NCBI RefSeq assembly: GCF_000826105.1 | Contig: NZ_CCYK01000007.1 | Location: 1,178,001 to 1,242,000, forward strand | Length of the DNA: 64,000 bases | Source of the DNA: Pseudomonas massiliensis | GTDB taxonomy: Bacteria > Pseudomonadota > Gammaproteobacteria > Pseudomonadales > Pseudomonadaceae | Direction of reading: 5' to 3' | Part shown: piece by piece, positions 18,118-27,194 of the stretch | Layout of the letters: each line of letters opens with the position of its first letter | How positions within the stretch are numbered: the stretch's first letter is position 1 | Notes under the pieces: model-generated | Databases searched by the model: none | What the model was told of the DNA's origin: nothing | Seen by the model: the letters and a program-made list of their open reading frames with translations, nothing else | Translations under genes and position numbers: made by a program

Positions 18118-18900
18118 ATGACAGAAATTGCGGCCGGCCCATCCAGATTCAGCATCGCCCTCGTTAACTTCAAAACCCACGACCTGACCAGGAACTGCCT
18201 GGAATTGCTGCGTGAAACCGCTAGCGCCCAAGGGATTCCCGTATGGGTAGTGGATAACGATTCGGCTGATGAAAGCACCGAATACTTGCGTAGCCTGGAC
18301 TGGATCAATCTCATCGAACGCGCCTCGCCAGGTCGTGAGCAGGGACATATTGCCCATGGCAAGGCCCTGGATATGATCCTGGAACGCATCGATACCGAGT
18401 TCGTGCTGTTATTGCATACCGATACTTTCATCTACGACCCGCAAGTATTTCAACTTCTGCTTGATCGTTGCACGGCTCATCCAAAGGTCGCCGCGGCAGG
18501 CTGCCTGGAACAATTGAACCGAGGCATGCTGCGTACGGTTTGGCGGCACAGCTCGCGCTACTGCAAGCATTACTTCCGTCGTGGCCTACGCGCGTTGGGC
18601 CTGCCGGGACGCGCGCCAAAGCCTTGGAAAGAACAACATTTGAAAAGCTTCTGCACCCTATGGAACGCCCAGGCCATGAAGCAGCACGGCCTGCATTTCT
18701 GCATGGATGACCGTGTGCCCGGCTACACACTGCAAGACCGTATGGTGGAACTGGGCTACGACATCTCGCTGGTGTCACCGGGGCGGCTGTTCCGCTACCT
18801 GGATCATGTCCAGGCCGGCACTGTGGCTGCCGCTGGCGGGTACGACGCCAAGCATAGGCGCACACGCATGTACAACCGCGCGCTGGCCCAACTGCACTGA
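18118..18900 (+). CDS. GT2 glycosyltransferase (cell-surface)
   Basis: 260 residues from ATG 18118; a TTG at 18088 lies inside the palindrome. The GT-A core is visible: FSIALVNFKTHDLTRNCLELL, VWVVDNDSADES, and a DxD-like HTDTF in place of the usual DDD. The C-terminus is basic, with no membrane helix. Soluble or membrane-associated, probably acting on an O-antigen or exopolysaccharide intermediate. It is alone, divergent from the ugd operon. Acceptor and sugar cannot be told. Confidence 0.8.
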   Translation: MTEIAAGPSRFSIALVNFKTHDLTRNCLELLRETASAQGIPVWVVDNDSADESTEYLRSLDWINLIERASPGREQGHIAHGKALDMILERIDTEFVLLLHTDTFIYDPQVFQLLLDRCTAHPKVAAAGCLEQLNRGMLRTVWRHSSRYCKHYFRRGLRALGLPGRAPKPWKEQHLKSFCTLWNAQAMKQHGLHFCMDDRVPGYTLQDRMVELGYDISLVSPGRLFRYLDHVQAGTVAAAGGYDAKHRRTRMYNRALAQLH

Positions 18901-19367
18901 GCTGGCCGCCGGATCCCAGGCAAAATGGTCTGGCCCTCTACCACTGCTCAGTGGCGGGCCTATTTTCCGCCTCCGTCCTGATACTGCATTCTTGAGCAGG
19001 CAGCAGAGCCTGGCTTCGCTGCCGTGTGGCAACGTGCCCGGCACGGCGCTCGCCTCCTTGCCTTTGCTGCGAGTAGACCGCGCCCATCCGATGGACCTTG
19101 GTCGCGCCCAGCGTCAGCTGGGATAGGCCCTCCGGAATGTCCCGTCCCCATGATTTCGCCATCTCCCGAAAGCGAGGAAAGCTGACCTGGCTGACGAACG
19201 ATTCGGCGTGGTCGACGCGTTTGGAAGCCTACATTCCCCTGGCATAGCGCTTGTCAAATTCTTGGCAATAAAAGTGAACTTTTTAGAAAGGCATGAATTA
19301 AGCCCTTTTCTTGACGCTTCGGTCGCTGCTATCATCGCGCCATCTCGTTAGTCCCATGGAGGGAAGT
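18901..19367. other. Intergenic region, no supported gene
   Basis: 467 bases. A compact hairpin (CCACTG-CT-CAGTGG, 18941-18954) 40 bases after the glycosyltransferase stop may end its transcript. The last 120 bases become AT-richer (TTGTCAAATTC, AAGTGAACTTTTTAG) and probably hold the promoter of the next gene. Short frames here lack codon bias and ribosome sites. Confidence 0.45.
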
Positions 19368-19742
19368 GTGAAAAGGAAAGCCATCGCAGGGTTGGTCTTC
19401 GGCATGTTGGCCCATTCGTTTGCCTCGGCTGACGACCTCAAGCTGCGTAATGTCCAGCTTGTGGATGCAGGCCACATCACCAGCATCGTCGGCACCGTGG
19501 CCAATACTTCGGATCATCTGGTTCAGGGGGGCTACCTGAACTTTGAACTGACCCGCAAAGGCGAAGTCGTCGCTCGAGAGACGGTGCAGGTTCCTGACCT
19601 CGAGGCAGGCCAGGCCTGGCGTATCTGGCAACCGGTGCAGCACAGTGGTACCAAACTGACCATGGCCGTACACGCCCGTGACCCACAGGTCGCCGTCACC
19701 GCGGACGTAGTGCCGTATCCTGATTCTCTGGTCGCACACTGA
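19368..19742 (+). CDS. Small secreted protein, FxLYD-like
   Basis: 124 residues from GTG 19368, which has GGAGGG at the right distance; ATG 19356 overlaps that site. A signal peptide ends SFASA. The mature part reads LKLRNVQLVDAGHITSIVGTVANTSDHLVQGGYLNFELTRKGEVV in adjoining strands, an immunoglobulin-like FxLYD pattern in which strands sample conserved-versus-modified backbone hydration. Periplasmic; function unknown. Confidence 0.75.
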   Translation: MKRKAIAGLVFGMLAHSFASADDLKLRNVQLVDAGHITSIVGTVANTSDHLVQGGYLNFELTRKGEVVARETVQVPDLEAGQAWRIWQPVQHSGTKLTMAVHARDPQVAVTADVVPYPDSLVAH

Positions 19743-19965
19743 TCAGATAGTCCATATCAGTACCTCGCGTGGTCAAGAGCCCCAGGCTTCGCGAAGCAGA
19801 TCTTCGGCTTTTCTCTGACGTCCTGACCTGCGCGAGCTCGTGCAGGTTGCCTCAACTTGCCTTGACAGGGGTGCGAACGGGGCGGACCGAGCATGGTCTG
19901 ATCCGCTGAATCCATAGGCCCAGTCCGTCGTCGGTGCCTGCCCCCAGCCCAGACGAGGACCGCCC

Positions 19966-22914
19966 ATGAGCGTCAACAAGGATGCTGTAACCGCCTTGCC
20001 GAACGACATCGTTGTAAAAAGTCGTGGTTTCTATACCGCCTATGAAGGCACCAGCGCCGGCGACAACCTGGCCATCGGCGGCACCGCCGCCTTGTACCTC
20101 CAGGGAGGCGCCGGGGCGGACACCCTGGTGGCGAGCAGCAATTACGATGTGCTGATAGGCGGTGCCGGGGTAGACAAACTGAGCGGCGGGATTGGCAGGG
20201 ACAGTTTCGTCTTCAGCAGGCTCAGCGACAGCTATGGCAACGTTCAGGGCTCCCATTCGGACCTGATCACCGATTGGAGCGCCACGGACCGCCTTGACCT
20301 CACCGGACTTGGGCTGGACTTCGCTGACCTGACTGTCAGCTATGATGCAGCGCGTGATCTCACCTTCGTGCGAGCCACAGAGGCCAACAGCGCCGGGAAT
20401 TACTTCGAGGTCCGGCTGCAGGGCAAGCTAGCCCAGCCCCTGACCAAGGACAATTTCGTACTCCGTGTGGATGGGACCTCGGGCGACGATCGTCTCGAGT
20501 TGCGGCCTGAAGAGCGCTCTGTCGTCATCAATGGCGGGGCGGGCAACGACAGGCTAACCGACGGTGTAGGCCAGGACAGTACCAGTACCTTCCATGGCGG
20601 CGCCGGCGGCGACACTATCCTCACCGTGGCGCGCTGGGACGACGGAGCCCAGAACACCTTCCTCTACACGGCGATATCGGACAGTTTCGTCAATGACAAG
20701 ACCGGAGCGGCCGCGGTGGATCAGATCTGGTCCGTGCTCAGCGGGCGGGACGTGATCGACGTCTCGGCCCTAGGCTTTACCGCCCTGGGCGATGGCTACA
20801 ACGGCACCCTCAAGTTCAGCTACGACCGGGTGCATGACTACTATGTGGCGCAGTCCCTGGAAACCGATGCTCAGGGCAATCGCTTTGTGCTGAATTTTCA
20901 CCTTGACGATTGGTTCCGAGACGGTGTGCCGGATACGGAAGTCGACAAGGGCCTGTTCTATTTCGCAGGCAATACCTCTACCGCTAATGAGTACAACACG
21001 GTCACCGGCTCAGACACTGCCGGCGAAGAACTTCGAGCCAACCGCGAAGGGGCCATTCTGACCGGCAACGACGGTGGCGATGACCTCATTGCCGGTGCCG
21101 GTGCCGACACCTTCGTTTACCTGAGCCGTCACGACAGCATTCAGGGTGAGCCTGTGTCTTCCGATCAGTTGGAGAGAATCTCCGCTGAAGAAGACACAAT
21201 CTTCGGTTTCGACGTCAGCCAGGACAAGCTGGATGTATCCGCCGCCGGCTTCACAGGCCTGGGGAGCGGCAGCAACGGCACGCTCAAGCTGATCTATGAT
21301 CCAGCGCAGGATCGGACGCTGTTGCGCAATGATGAATTGCAACGCGACGGCAGCCGTTTCGAACTGGCGCTCCAGGGGAGCCTGGCGACCAGCCTGAGCA
21401 ACGCCAACCTGATTACCGCGGCGGCCAATCCACCGATCAGTGCCCAGGCTGGGCCTCGCGGGCAAGCTTATTGGGAAGGCACCGCTGCCGCCAACGTCAT
21501 TACGGCCGAGAACAAGGCTTCGAACTACCTCTACGGCGATGCCGGCAACGATGTGCTGCGCGGGGGTACAGGCCGGGACGTGCTCGAAGGCGGCACCGGC
21601 GTTGACACCTTGACCGGTGGCGGCAGCTCGGGCGATACCTATGTATTCAAGTCCTTGTACGACAGTTATGGCCTGGGCGGTATCTCACATTCCGACCTCA
21701 TCACAGACTGGAATGCCGCCTCGCGCCTGGACCTCACAGCCCTAGGCTTGCAACGGGTCGGCGACGGCTATAACGGTGATGTCGCGGTGAGCTACGACGC
21801 AGGCGAGAACCTGACCTACGTGCGCTCGCTGGATAACTACCCCTCCAGCTATTACTTCGAGGTGCGCATCCAGGGGGATGCGAGAGACAGCCTTGGCACG
21901 CGCAATTTCGTGCTGATGCAGAAGGGCACCTACCTGGAAGATACCTTCGACCAGCGAACCTCCGAGGCCCAGTACGTACTCGACGGTGGTTACGGGAATG
22001 ACCAGCTCTACGGCAGCCAGGCGGCCGGCAATGTATTCATCGGCGGCCTCGGCGCGGACCAGCTGCATGGGATCAGCGGCGCGGATACCTACCTTTACAA
22101 CGGCGTGCGCGACAGTTTCCTAAATGCCCGGGACAACGTTAGCGCCGTTGACCTGATCAGTCACTTCGCCTACGGCCAGGGGGACTTGATCGATGTCTCG
22201 GCGCTGGGCTTCACCGGGCTTGGGGATGGCTACCACAACACGTTGCATTATGGCTACGACGCCAGCACGGGTCATGTGTTGGTGCAGTCGTTCGACGGCG
22301 GCCTTTACGGTGATCGCTTCGTGCTCGAACTGGACTACGCCCGCGCGCTGAAAGCAGGTAGCGGCAGCGACGCGGACCAGTTCATCTTCGCCCAGGGGCC
22401 GGGTACCGGCACGGCCTATAACACACTGACCGGCAGCCAGGCTTATGACGTGCTTTACAACCCCGGCGAAAACACCATTTTTGTGGGCAGTGGCGGTGCG
22501 GACGCGCTGATTGGCAGCAGCGCCAAGGACAGCTTCCGCTTTGAAACCGCCAGCGACAGCTACCGCGGACAGGCTGACCTGATCAGCGACTTCGAGCTGA
22601 GCAAGGACAAGCTCGATGTTGCTGCCCTCGGCTACACACGCCTGGGCGATGGCACCGATGGCACGCTTAAAGTGATTTACAACGAGAACCTGGACCGTAC
22701 CTATGTGCGAAGCCTGGAAACCGATGGGGAAGGGCACAGGTTCGAGGTGGCGCTGGAAGGCGACCTCACCGGCCTGGCTCATCGCAACTTCGTGTTCGCC
22801 AGCAGTACGCCCCAGGCAACGGCCGCCAGCGACATCGGTGGCGCTGGAGCGGAGGCGGTGGAGGTAGCGCTGGTAGGCGTTGCGCCGGTGAGCGAGCATC
22901 CGCTTACGGCCTGA
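19966..22914 (+). CDS. Large RTX calcium-binding protein, modules A-B-C-A-B-C
   Basis: 982 residues from ATG 19966 (GAGGA upstream), no signal peptide, no cysteine seen. Glycine-aspartate nonapeptide-like repeats (GGAGADTL, GGAGNDRL, GDAGNDVL) alternate with ~80-residue beta modules of the serralysin/AlgE R-module kind (DSY..., DVIDVSALGFTALGDGYNGTL, RFEVALEGDL). Six modules fall at ~27-168, 169-335, 336-487, 505-653, 654-812 and 813-945, in three types repeated twice. The uncleaved C-terminus (VALVGVAP plus eight residues) suits a type I secretion signal. No catalytic domain is recognisable, so an extracellular matrix or adhesin-like role is inferred. No type I transporter genes lie in the window. 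Confidence 0.88.
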   Translation: MSVNKDAVTALPNDIVVKSRGFYTAYEGTSAGDNLAIGGTAALYLQGGAGADTLVASSNYDVLIGGAGVDKLSGGIGRDSFVFSRLSDSYGNVQGSHSDLITDWSATDRLDLTGLGLDFADLTVSYDAARDLTFVRATEANSAGNYFEVRLQGKLAQPLTKDNFVLRVDGTSGDDRLELRPEERSVVINGGAGNDRLTDGVGQDSTSTFHGGAGGDTILTVARWDDGAQNTFLYTAISDSFVNDKTGAAAVDQIWSVLSGRDVIDVSALGFTALGDGYNGTLKFSYDRVHDYYVAQSLETDAQGNRFVLNFHLDDWFRDGVPDTEVDKGLFYFAGNTSTANEYNTVTGSDTAGEELRANREGAILTGNDGGDDLIAGAGADTFVYLSRHDSIQGEPVSSDQLERISAEEDTIFGFDVSQDKLDVSAAGFTGLGSGSNGTLKLIYDPAQDRTLLRNDELQRDGSRFELALQGSLATSLSNANLITAAANPPISAQAGPRGQAYWEGTAAANVITAENKASNYLYGDAGNDVLRGGTGRDVLEGGTGVDTLTGGGSSGDTYVFKSLYDSYGLGGISHSDLITDWNAASRLDLTALGLQRVGDGYNGDVAVSYDAGENLTYVRSLDNYPSSYYFEVRIQGDARDSLGTRNFVLMQKGTYLEDTFDQRTSEAQYVLDGGYGNDQLYGSQAAGNVFIGGLGADQLHGISGADTYLYNGVRDSFLNARDNVSAVDLISHFAYGQGDLIDVSALGFTGLGDGYHNTLHYGYDASTGHVLVQSFDGGLYGDRFVLELDYARALKAGSGSDADQFIFAQGPGTGTAYNTLTGSQAYDVLYNPGENTIFVGSGGADALIGSSAKDSFRFETASDSYRGQADLISDFELSKDKLDVAALGYTRLGDGTDGTLKVIYNENLDRTYVRSLETDGEGHRFEVALEGDLTGLAHRNFVFASSTPQATAASDIGGAGAEAVEVALVGVAPVSEHPLTA

Positions 22915-22951
22915 TTGCCATGCCCGGGCCCTTGCGCCAGCCCTGACGTGC

Positions 22952-22987
22952 GGGGCGGTCCCGGTAGCCCGACATCGGGTCCGCCCC
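22952..22987. terminator. Stem-loop between convergent genes
   Basis: GGGGCGG-t-CCCG pairs with CGGG-t-CCGCCCC across a 12-nt loop, giving 11 pairs with one T-T mismatch. It lies 38 bases after the RTX stop and before the convergent MFS gene. There is no T-run, so efficiency is uncertain. Confidence 0.5.
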
Positions 22988-23166
22988 AGCGCCACCGATC
23001 AGCGTATCTCGCGCAGCACCACCATATGCCAGGGACATTGAAAGTGTTCGCCATCGGGTCGTTCCTTGGTGTTTGGAAGATCGTGCACAGCGCTTGGATC
23101 GACCAGAGAATAGGCTATGGATTCCGTTTGGCTGGCGCACTGCCTGGCGCAGGTTTCAATCGTTTC

Positions 23167-24360
23167 TCAAGCGCTCCCCTCATCAGGAGCAGATCGCGAG
23201 TGCTTGCTAATCTGCCAGCACAGCGCGCTGACCAGTACGCTGAGCAAGCAAGCCGCGGCAAGTCGCCGTGGGTCGCCTGACAGTAGGGGCGCGATGATCC
23301 CCGCGAAGGCGGCGAAGAACAGCGTGTTGATAAAGCCGTTCAAGGAAGAGGCCAAGCCTCTGTGATTTGGGAAACGCCCCATGGCAGCCAAGGCCAAACC
23401 CGGATTGATAAGCGCCAGTCCAAAGGTGGCAGCGCCAAGTGGCAACACGGCCCAGGGAAGCTGGGCCTCGGTCAAGTTGAAATACAACACGGCGGCAACC
23501 GTGCTTGCCGTCTGAATCGTATAACCCAACGCGATCAGACCAGTTCCATCGATGTGGTGAGCCAAGCGGGCACCCAACCAGGACCCACTGATCATCCCGC
23601 TCACCAGTAGCACGAACAACCAGCCGAAACCATCACTGCCACGCTTGAGTGTTTCGGTGACGAATGGGGCGGCCGCGCCTATATAGAGGGAAAATACTGA
23701 AAAGCCCAAGCCTGCGGCTATGGTCAGCAGCAGAAACTGCGGGTCGGCCATGACCGTGGTGTACCGACGCAGCAGAGGTCGGACAGAGAGGCTCTGGCGA
23801 CGGGACGGAGGTAGACTTTCCGTTAACCAGATCCAGCACGCCAGCCATAGAAGCGCGGAAAACACACCGAGAAAAATGAAGATCGAGCGCCATCCAGCCC
23901 AGGACAGCAGCCATGCTCCCACTAGCGGGGCCAGGGCTGGAGCAAGCGCGAAAGCCATGATGACCTGGGACATGGCCTTGAGGGCAGCGGCGCCTTCGCT
24001 GCGGTCCTGGATGATCGCCCGACCTACTACCGAGCCTGCGCCGGCGGCTAGCCCCTGCAGGGTTCTCCAGGCAATGAATGCATCAATGCTGTGGCTGGCA
24101 GCTGCGGCGAAACTTCCTCCGGCGAACACGGCAAGGGAACACAGGATGACCCGTCGTCGCCCGAAGCAATCGGAGAGGGTTCCGTAGAACAGCATCATCA
24201 GCGCCATGCCCAGCAAATACCCCGTCAGGCTTTGCTGAAGGATCAGCGGGGCGGCGTGGAAATGATCGATCAAGGTGGGGAAGGCTGGCAGATAGGTATC
24301 GATGCCCAGGGAACCGATCATGCCAAGCCCTGCCAACAATACGATCAACCAGTAGCTCAT
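23167..24360 (-). CDS. Bcr/CflA-type MFS efflux transporter
   Basis: 397 residues, 12 predicted membrane helices. The Bcr/CflA opening is clear (DTYLPAFPTLIDHF) and the MFS loop 2-3 motif reads GTLSDCFGRRRVI. Such pumps export drugs or metabolites by proton antiport. It starts 57 bases after the OprB-like gene on the same strand and is the last gene of the glycosidase/monooxygenase run. In that context it may export an oxidised or toxic product. Confidence 0.9.
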   Translation of the reverse strand: MSYWLIVLLAGLGMIGSLGIDTYLPAFPTLIDHFHAAPLILQQSLTGYLLGMALMMLFYGTLSDCFGRRRVILCSLAVFAGGSFAAAASHSIDAFIAWRTLQGLAAGAGSVVGRAIIQDRSEGAAALKAMSQVIMAFALAPALAPLVGAWLLSWAGWRSIFIFLGVFSALLWLACWIWLTESLPPSRRQSLSVRPLLRRYTTVMADPQFLLLTIAAGLGFSVFSLYIGAAAPFVTETLKRGSDGFGWLFVLLVSGMISGSWLGARLAHHIDGTGLIALGYTIQTASTVAAVLYFNLTEAQLPWAVLPLGAATFGLALINPGLALAAMGRFPNHRGLASSLNGFINTLFFAAFAGIIAPLLSGDPRRLAAACLLSVLVSALCWQISKHSRSAPDEGSA

Positions 24361-24417
24361 GAAAGGTGGGCCTTTTATGCGAGGGCCCGCTGCGCGTGCA
24401 GCGGGCGTAGGGTGAGG

Positions 24418-25749
24418 TTAGAAAGCGAAGTTCAAGCCCGTCTGGAACAGCAGGGCATCATCGGCGGCGGGTGCGAATGACGGCCCTTGCTGGTAGGTAA
24501 GGCCGTTCACCCAGTAGATGCCGCGGGTCAGGCGCGCCGCGTAGGAAAGCGACAGGGCAGTGGAGGAGCGCTCCGCGTCGGTGCCACTGCTTTCAACCGC
24601 GTCATGGACGTATTTGCTGAAATAGCTCTTGGTGAACCCGAGCGAGGCCATGTCGCGAGGCCGGTTGTCCAGCGGGCCGAGATAGAAGGCTGTGATCTGG
24701 AAGTCCTTGCCGTACAGGTTGCGGTCCTCGGGGGCGTAATTAACTTTCACATCGGCATACAGGCCGCGGGGGCTGCGCCCATCTGGCTGCGTAAGCTGAT
24801 AGGTCGCTGCTAGGTAGCCGCCATAGTTGTCATCCGTCATGCCTCCGTGGCGGTAGTCGCTATAGTGGCTAGTGTTGTAGATGGCCCCGGCGCGGAACCA
24901 TCGTGCATGTTCGCCGGGTGCGGATTCGACCTTGTAACCGAGCTCGTCGACGACCAACGGGTTGGAACCCTCGACCTTGAGCTTGAACCCGGTCGGGTTC
25001 TCGTCCAAGTCATATTGGAAGCGATTGGGGCTGGCGCTGCGCGCGATGCCCAGCCGGTTGTACCAGCGCTTGCTTTCGTCCTTCACCTGAATGGTAAGCG
25101 CCGGGCTCGGGCTGAAAAGCGAGAGGCCCAATTGCACCGGAATCACACTGATCGGGCCCAGTGCGGCAGCCGATGAGTTCCCTCCCAGCACCATCCCGTA
25201 GAACTGCCGGATCATTGGGAAGTAACCGTACTGAACCTCGAGCCGGTCATCGAAGAAGCGCTGGTTGATGGCGAAGATCGACATCGTCAGAAAATTCGGG
25301 TTACTGGATTTGTAGCTGCCGTTTTCAGACCCCAAGGCCATGGTCAGTTGAGCCTTCCCGCCGAAACCCACCCGGGTCAGGTCGTAGGTGAGCCCGATAC
25401 TTTCCGACTGCCGCCACGTGGGATTCTGGCCGTTGTACAGCTGCGGGCGATCGTTATGGCCCAAGACGTCGTAGCGGAAGTTGGGGCTGTAGCTGCCGTA
25501 GATTCCGAAGCCATGCTCGGCCAGGGCCGCGCGCACGCCGCCGAGCTCTGGGGACACCGTGTCGCACGGCGCGGTTTCCTTGAGCACCGCCTCGGCCCGG
25601 GTGACATATTGGGCATAGGCTTCACAGGTGGGCGGCGTGACTGACGACTGGGTCGGGGTAACTTCAAGGGTGTTGCTTTGCGGAGCGGCCAGTACCGACG
25701 CACTTGCAAGGGTCATCACTGCACACATCAAAGGGTTCAACGGACGCAT
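24418..25749 (-). CDS. OprB-family outer-membrane carbohydrate porin
   Basis: 443 residues from ATG 25749 with AGAGG upstream. A signal peptide ends VLA-AP. A helical, cysteine-containing N-terminal region (TCEAYAQYVTRAEAVLKE) precedes an amphipathic beta-barrel ending in phenylalanine (TGLNFAF), as outer-membrane proteins do. FGIYGSYSPNFRYDV and GLTYDLTRVGFGGKAQLTMALGSE fit the OprB carbohydrate-selective porins. It is flanked by transporters and follows the GH3 glycosidase gene, supporting uptake of a glycoside. Confidence 0.85.
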   Translation of the reverse strand: MRPLNPLMCAVMTLASASVLAAPQSNTLEVTPTQSSVTPPTCEAYAQYVTRAEAVLKETAPCDTVSPELGGVRAALAEHGFGIYGSYSPNFRYDVLGHNDRPQLYNGQNPTWRQSESIGLTYDLTRVGFGGKAQLTMALGSENGSYKSSNPNFLTMSIFAINQRFFDDRLEVQYGYFPMIRQFYGMVLGGNSSAAALGPISVIPVQLGLSLFSPSPALTIQVKDESKRWYNRLGIARSASPNRFQYDLDENPTGFKLKVEGSNPLVVDELGYKVESAPGEHARWFRAGAIYNTSHYSDYRHGGMTDDNYGGYLAATYQLTQPDGRSPRGLYADVKVNYAPEDRNLYGKDFQITAFYLGPLDNRPRDMASLGFTKSYFSKYVHDAVESSGTDAERSSTALSLSYAARLTRGIYWVNGLTYQQGPSFAPAADDALLFQTGLNFAF

Positions 25750-25846
25750 GGCTACCTCTGTATTGTTATTGTCTGGTTGAGCAGGTGATAGGCGCACGCT
25801 TCCCCGGTCGCTCCAGCAAGCTGGGCGACGCAGGAAGCCTTGAGGA

Positions 25847-27112
25847 TCAGAAAGCGGGGTGGCGAGTGGCGCGACGAACGCTCGTTACGGCGGTGAGCAG
25901 TGCTGCTATCAGCGCCACAATGCCTAGCGCCGAGACGGCACCGCGCAAGCCCCCGGGCACTTGAAAGCCGAGCAACGAGATGATGAAGGGGCTGACGAAC
26001 TGGCCAAGGAAGAATGCGGTGTGCCAGAAGCCCATGCCCTTGCCTCGATGCTGATATTCGAGGCTACCCAGGCACCAGGTCAGTAGCGCCGGAATCAATA
26101 CGCCGCATGCTACTTGGGCTACGAACGCGGCGGCCACCACCCAGGCGATACCGGGCAAAGCCCCCATGCCGTAGAGCCCGGCGGCAAAGAGGCTGAACGT
26201 GAACAGGAGGTGCAGGCGAATCGAACGGCGTGACATTAACGAGAACAGCAGTGCACCTACCGGTACGCCAATGCCGGCGATACCACTGGCGAAGCCAATG
26301 CGGGTAGGGGAATCCAAGCCAGCGGCGCTTAGCACCGAACTGATCTGCAGCACTTCGACGTAATACAGCACCGCGCAGAACAGGGTGACCGCACCGATGC
26401 CCACCATCGCCGCTACGGGAAACCGATGGTAGGGCGTGGTTGCCTGCTCCGCGACTTGCGGGGCGGGCTCCCAGGTGAACAACGACAGACAGAGAAATAC
26501 AGGCAGCGCCAGAAGGTAAAGCGCGAATGGCCCCTGCCAGCCGAAGTTGCCGAGCATGCCTGACACGAACAACAGTGTGGTAGCCGACACCGAGCCCACG
26601 GCGCTCTGTACCGCCAGCCATTTCTTGCGTGGCTGGCCTTGGAAGAGATCGCCCATCAACGTATTGGCAATGGTCATGATGAACGCTTCACACACCCCCA
26701 GGCCAAAGCGGCTGGCAATGATCGCCACCAGATTGTCCAGCAGAAACGGCATGAAGCCGAGCAGCGCGAACGAACACACCGAGACGAGCAGCAGTCGCCT
26801 CCGGCCCAGCCGGTCGGCAAGATAGCCTGCCAAGGGTGACAGCACCGCGATGCACAGGCTGGGGGCAGCGATGAGCAAGGGGATGAGCAGTGCCACCTGT
26901 GGATGGCTAGCGAAATGCTTCATCAACAGTGGGATGATCGGCACGATGGAGATGATCCCCATGATCGGCAGCTGGGTGGTGAACACCAGGATAATTGCCT
27001 GAAGAGCGCCGGCTTCGCGTCGTATACCTCGATCCATCGAGCGGGGTTGCGCTTGCGCCTGTTTTTGGCTCGGTGCATCACTACCCGGGCTTTGCAGCGC
27101 GGTTGGCTCCAT
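25847..27112 (-). CDS. MFS transporter
   Basis: 421 residues from ATG 27112, preceded by AAGGAG; the longer frame from 27217 overlaps the glycosidase gene. About 12 membrane helices follow a ~35-residue polar, Gln/Pro-rich N-terminus. The MFS motif GYLADRLGRRRLLLVS and helix pattern are clear. It lies 82 bases after the GH3 stop and 97 bases before the porin start. It may import the glycoside or export the aglycone. Confidence 0.88.
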   Translation of the reverse strand: MEPTALQSPGSDAPSQKQAQAQPRSMDRGIRREAGALQAIILVFTTQLPIMGIISIVPIIPLLMKHFASHPQVALLIPLLIAAPSLCIAVLSPLAGYLADRLGRRRLLLVSVCSFALLGFMPFLLDNLVAIIASRFGLGVCEAFIMTIANTLMGDLFQGQPRKKWLAVQSAVGSVSATTLLFVSGMLGNFGWQGPFALYLLALPVFLCLSLFTWEPAPQVAEQATTPYHRFPVAAMVGIGAVTLFCAVLYYVEVLQISSVLSAAGLDSPTRIGFASGIAGIGVPVGALLFSLMSRRSIRLHLLFTFSLFAAGLYGMGALPGIAWVVAAAFVAQVACGVLIPALLTWCLGSLEYQHRGKGMGFWHTAFFLGQFVSPFIISLLGFQVPGGLRGAVSALGIVALIAALLTAVTSVRRATRHPAF

Positions 27113-27194
27113 GTTCTTCTCCTTTGGCACCGGGGTGCGGCACCCTATTGTTTTTGTATTCAAGGGTCGTTCTTCGTAGGTACGCAGGCGGATA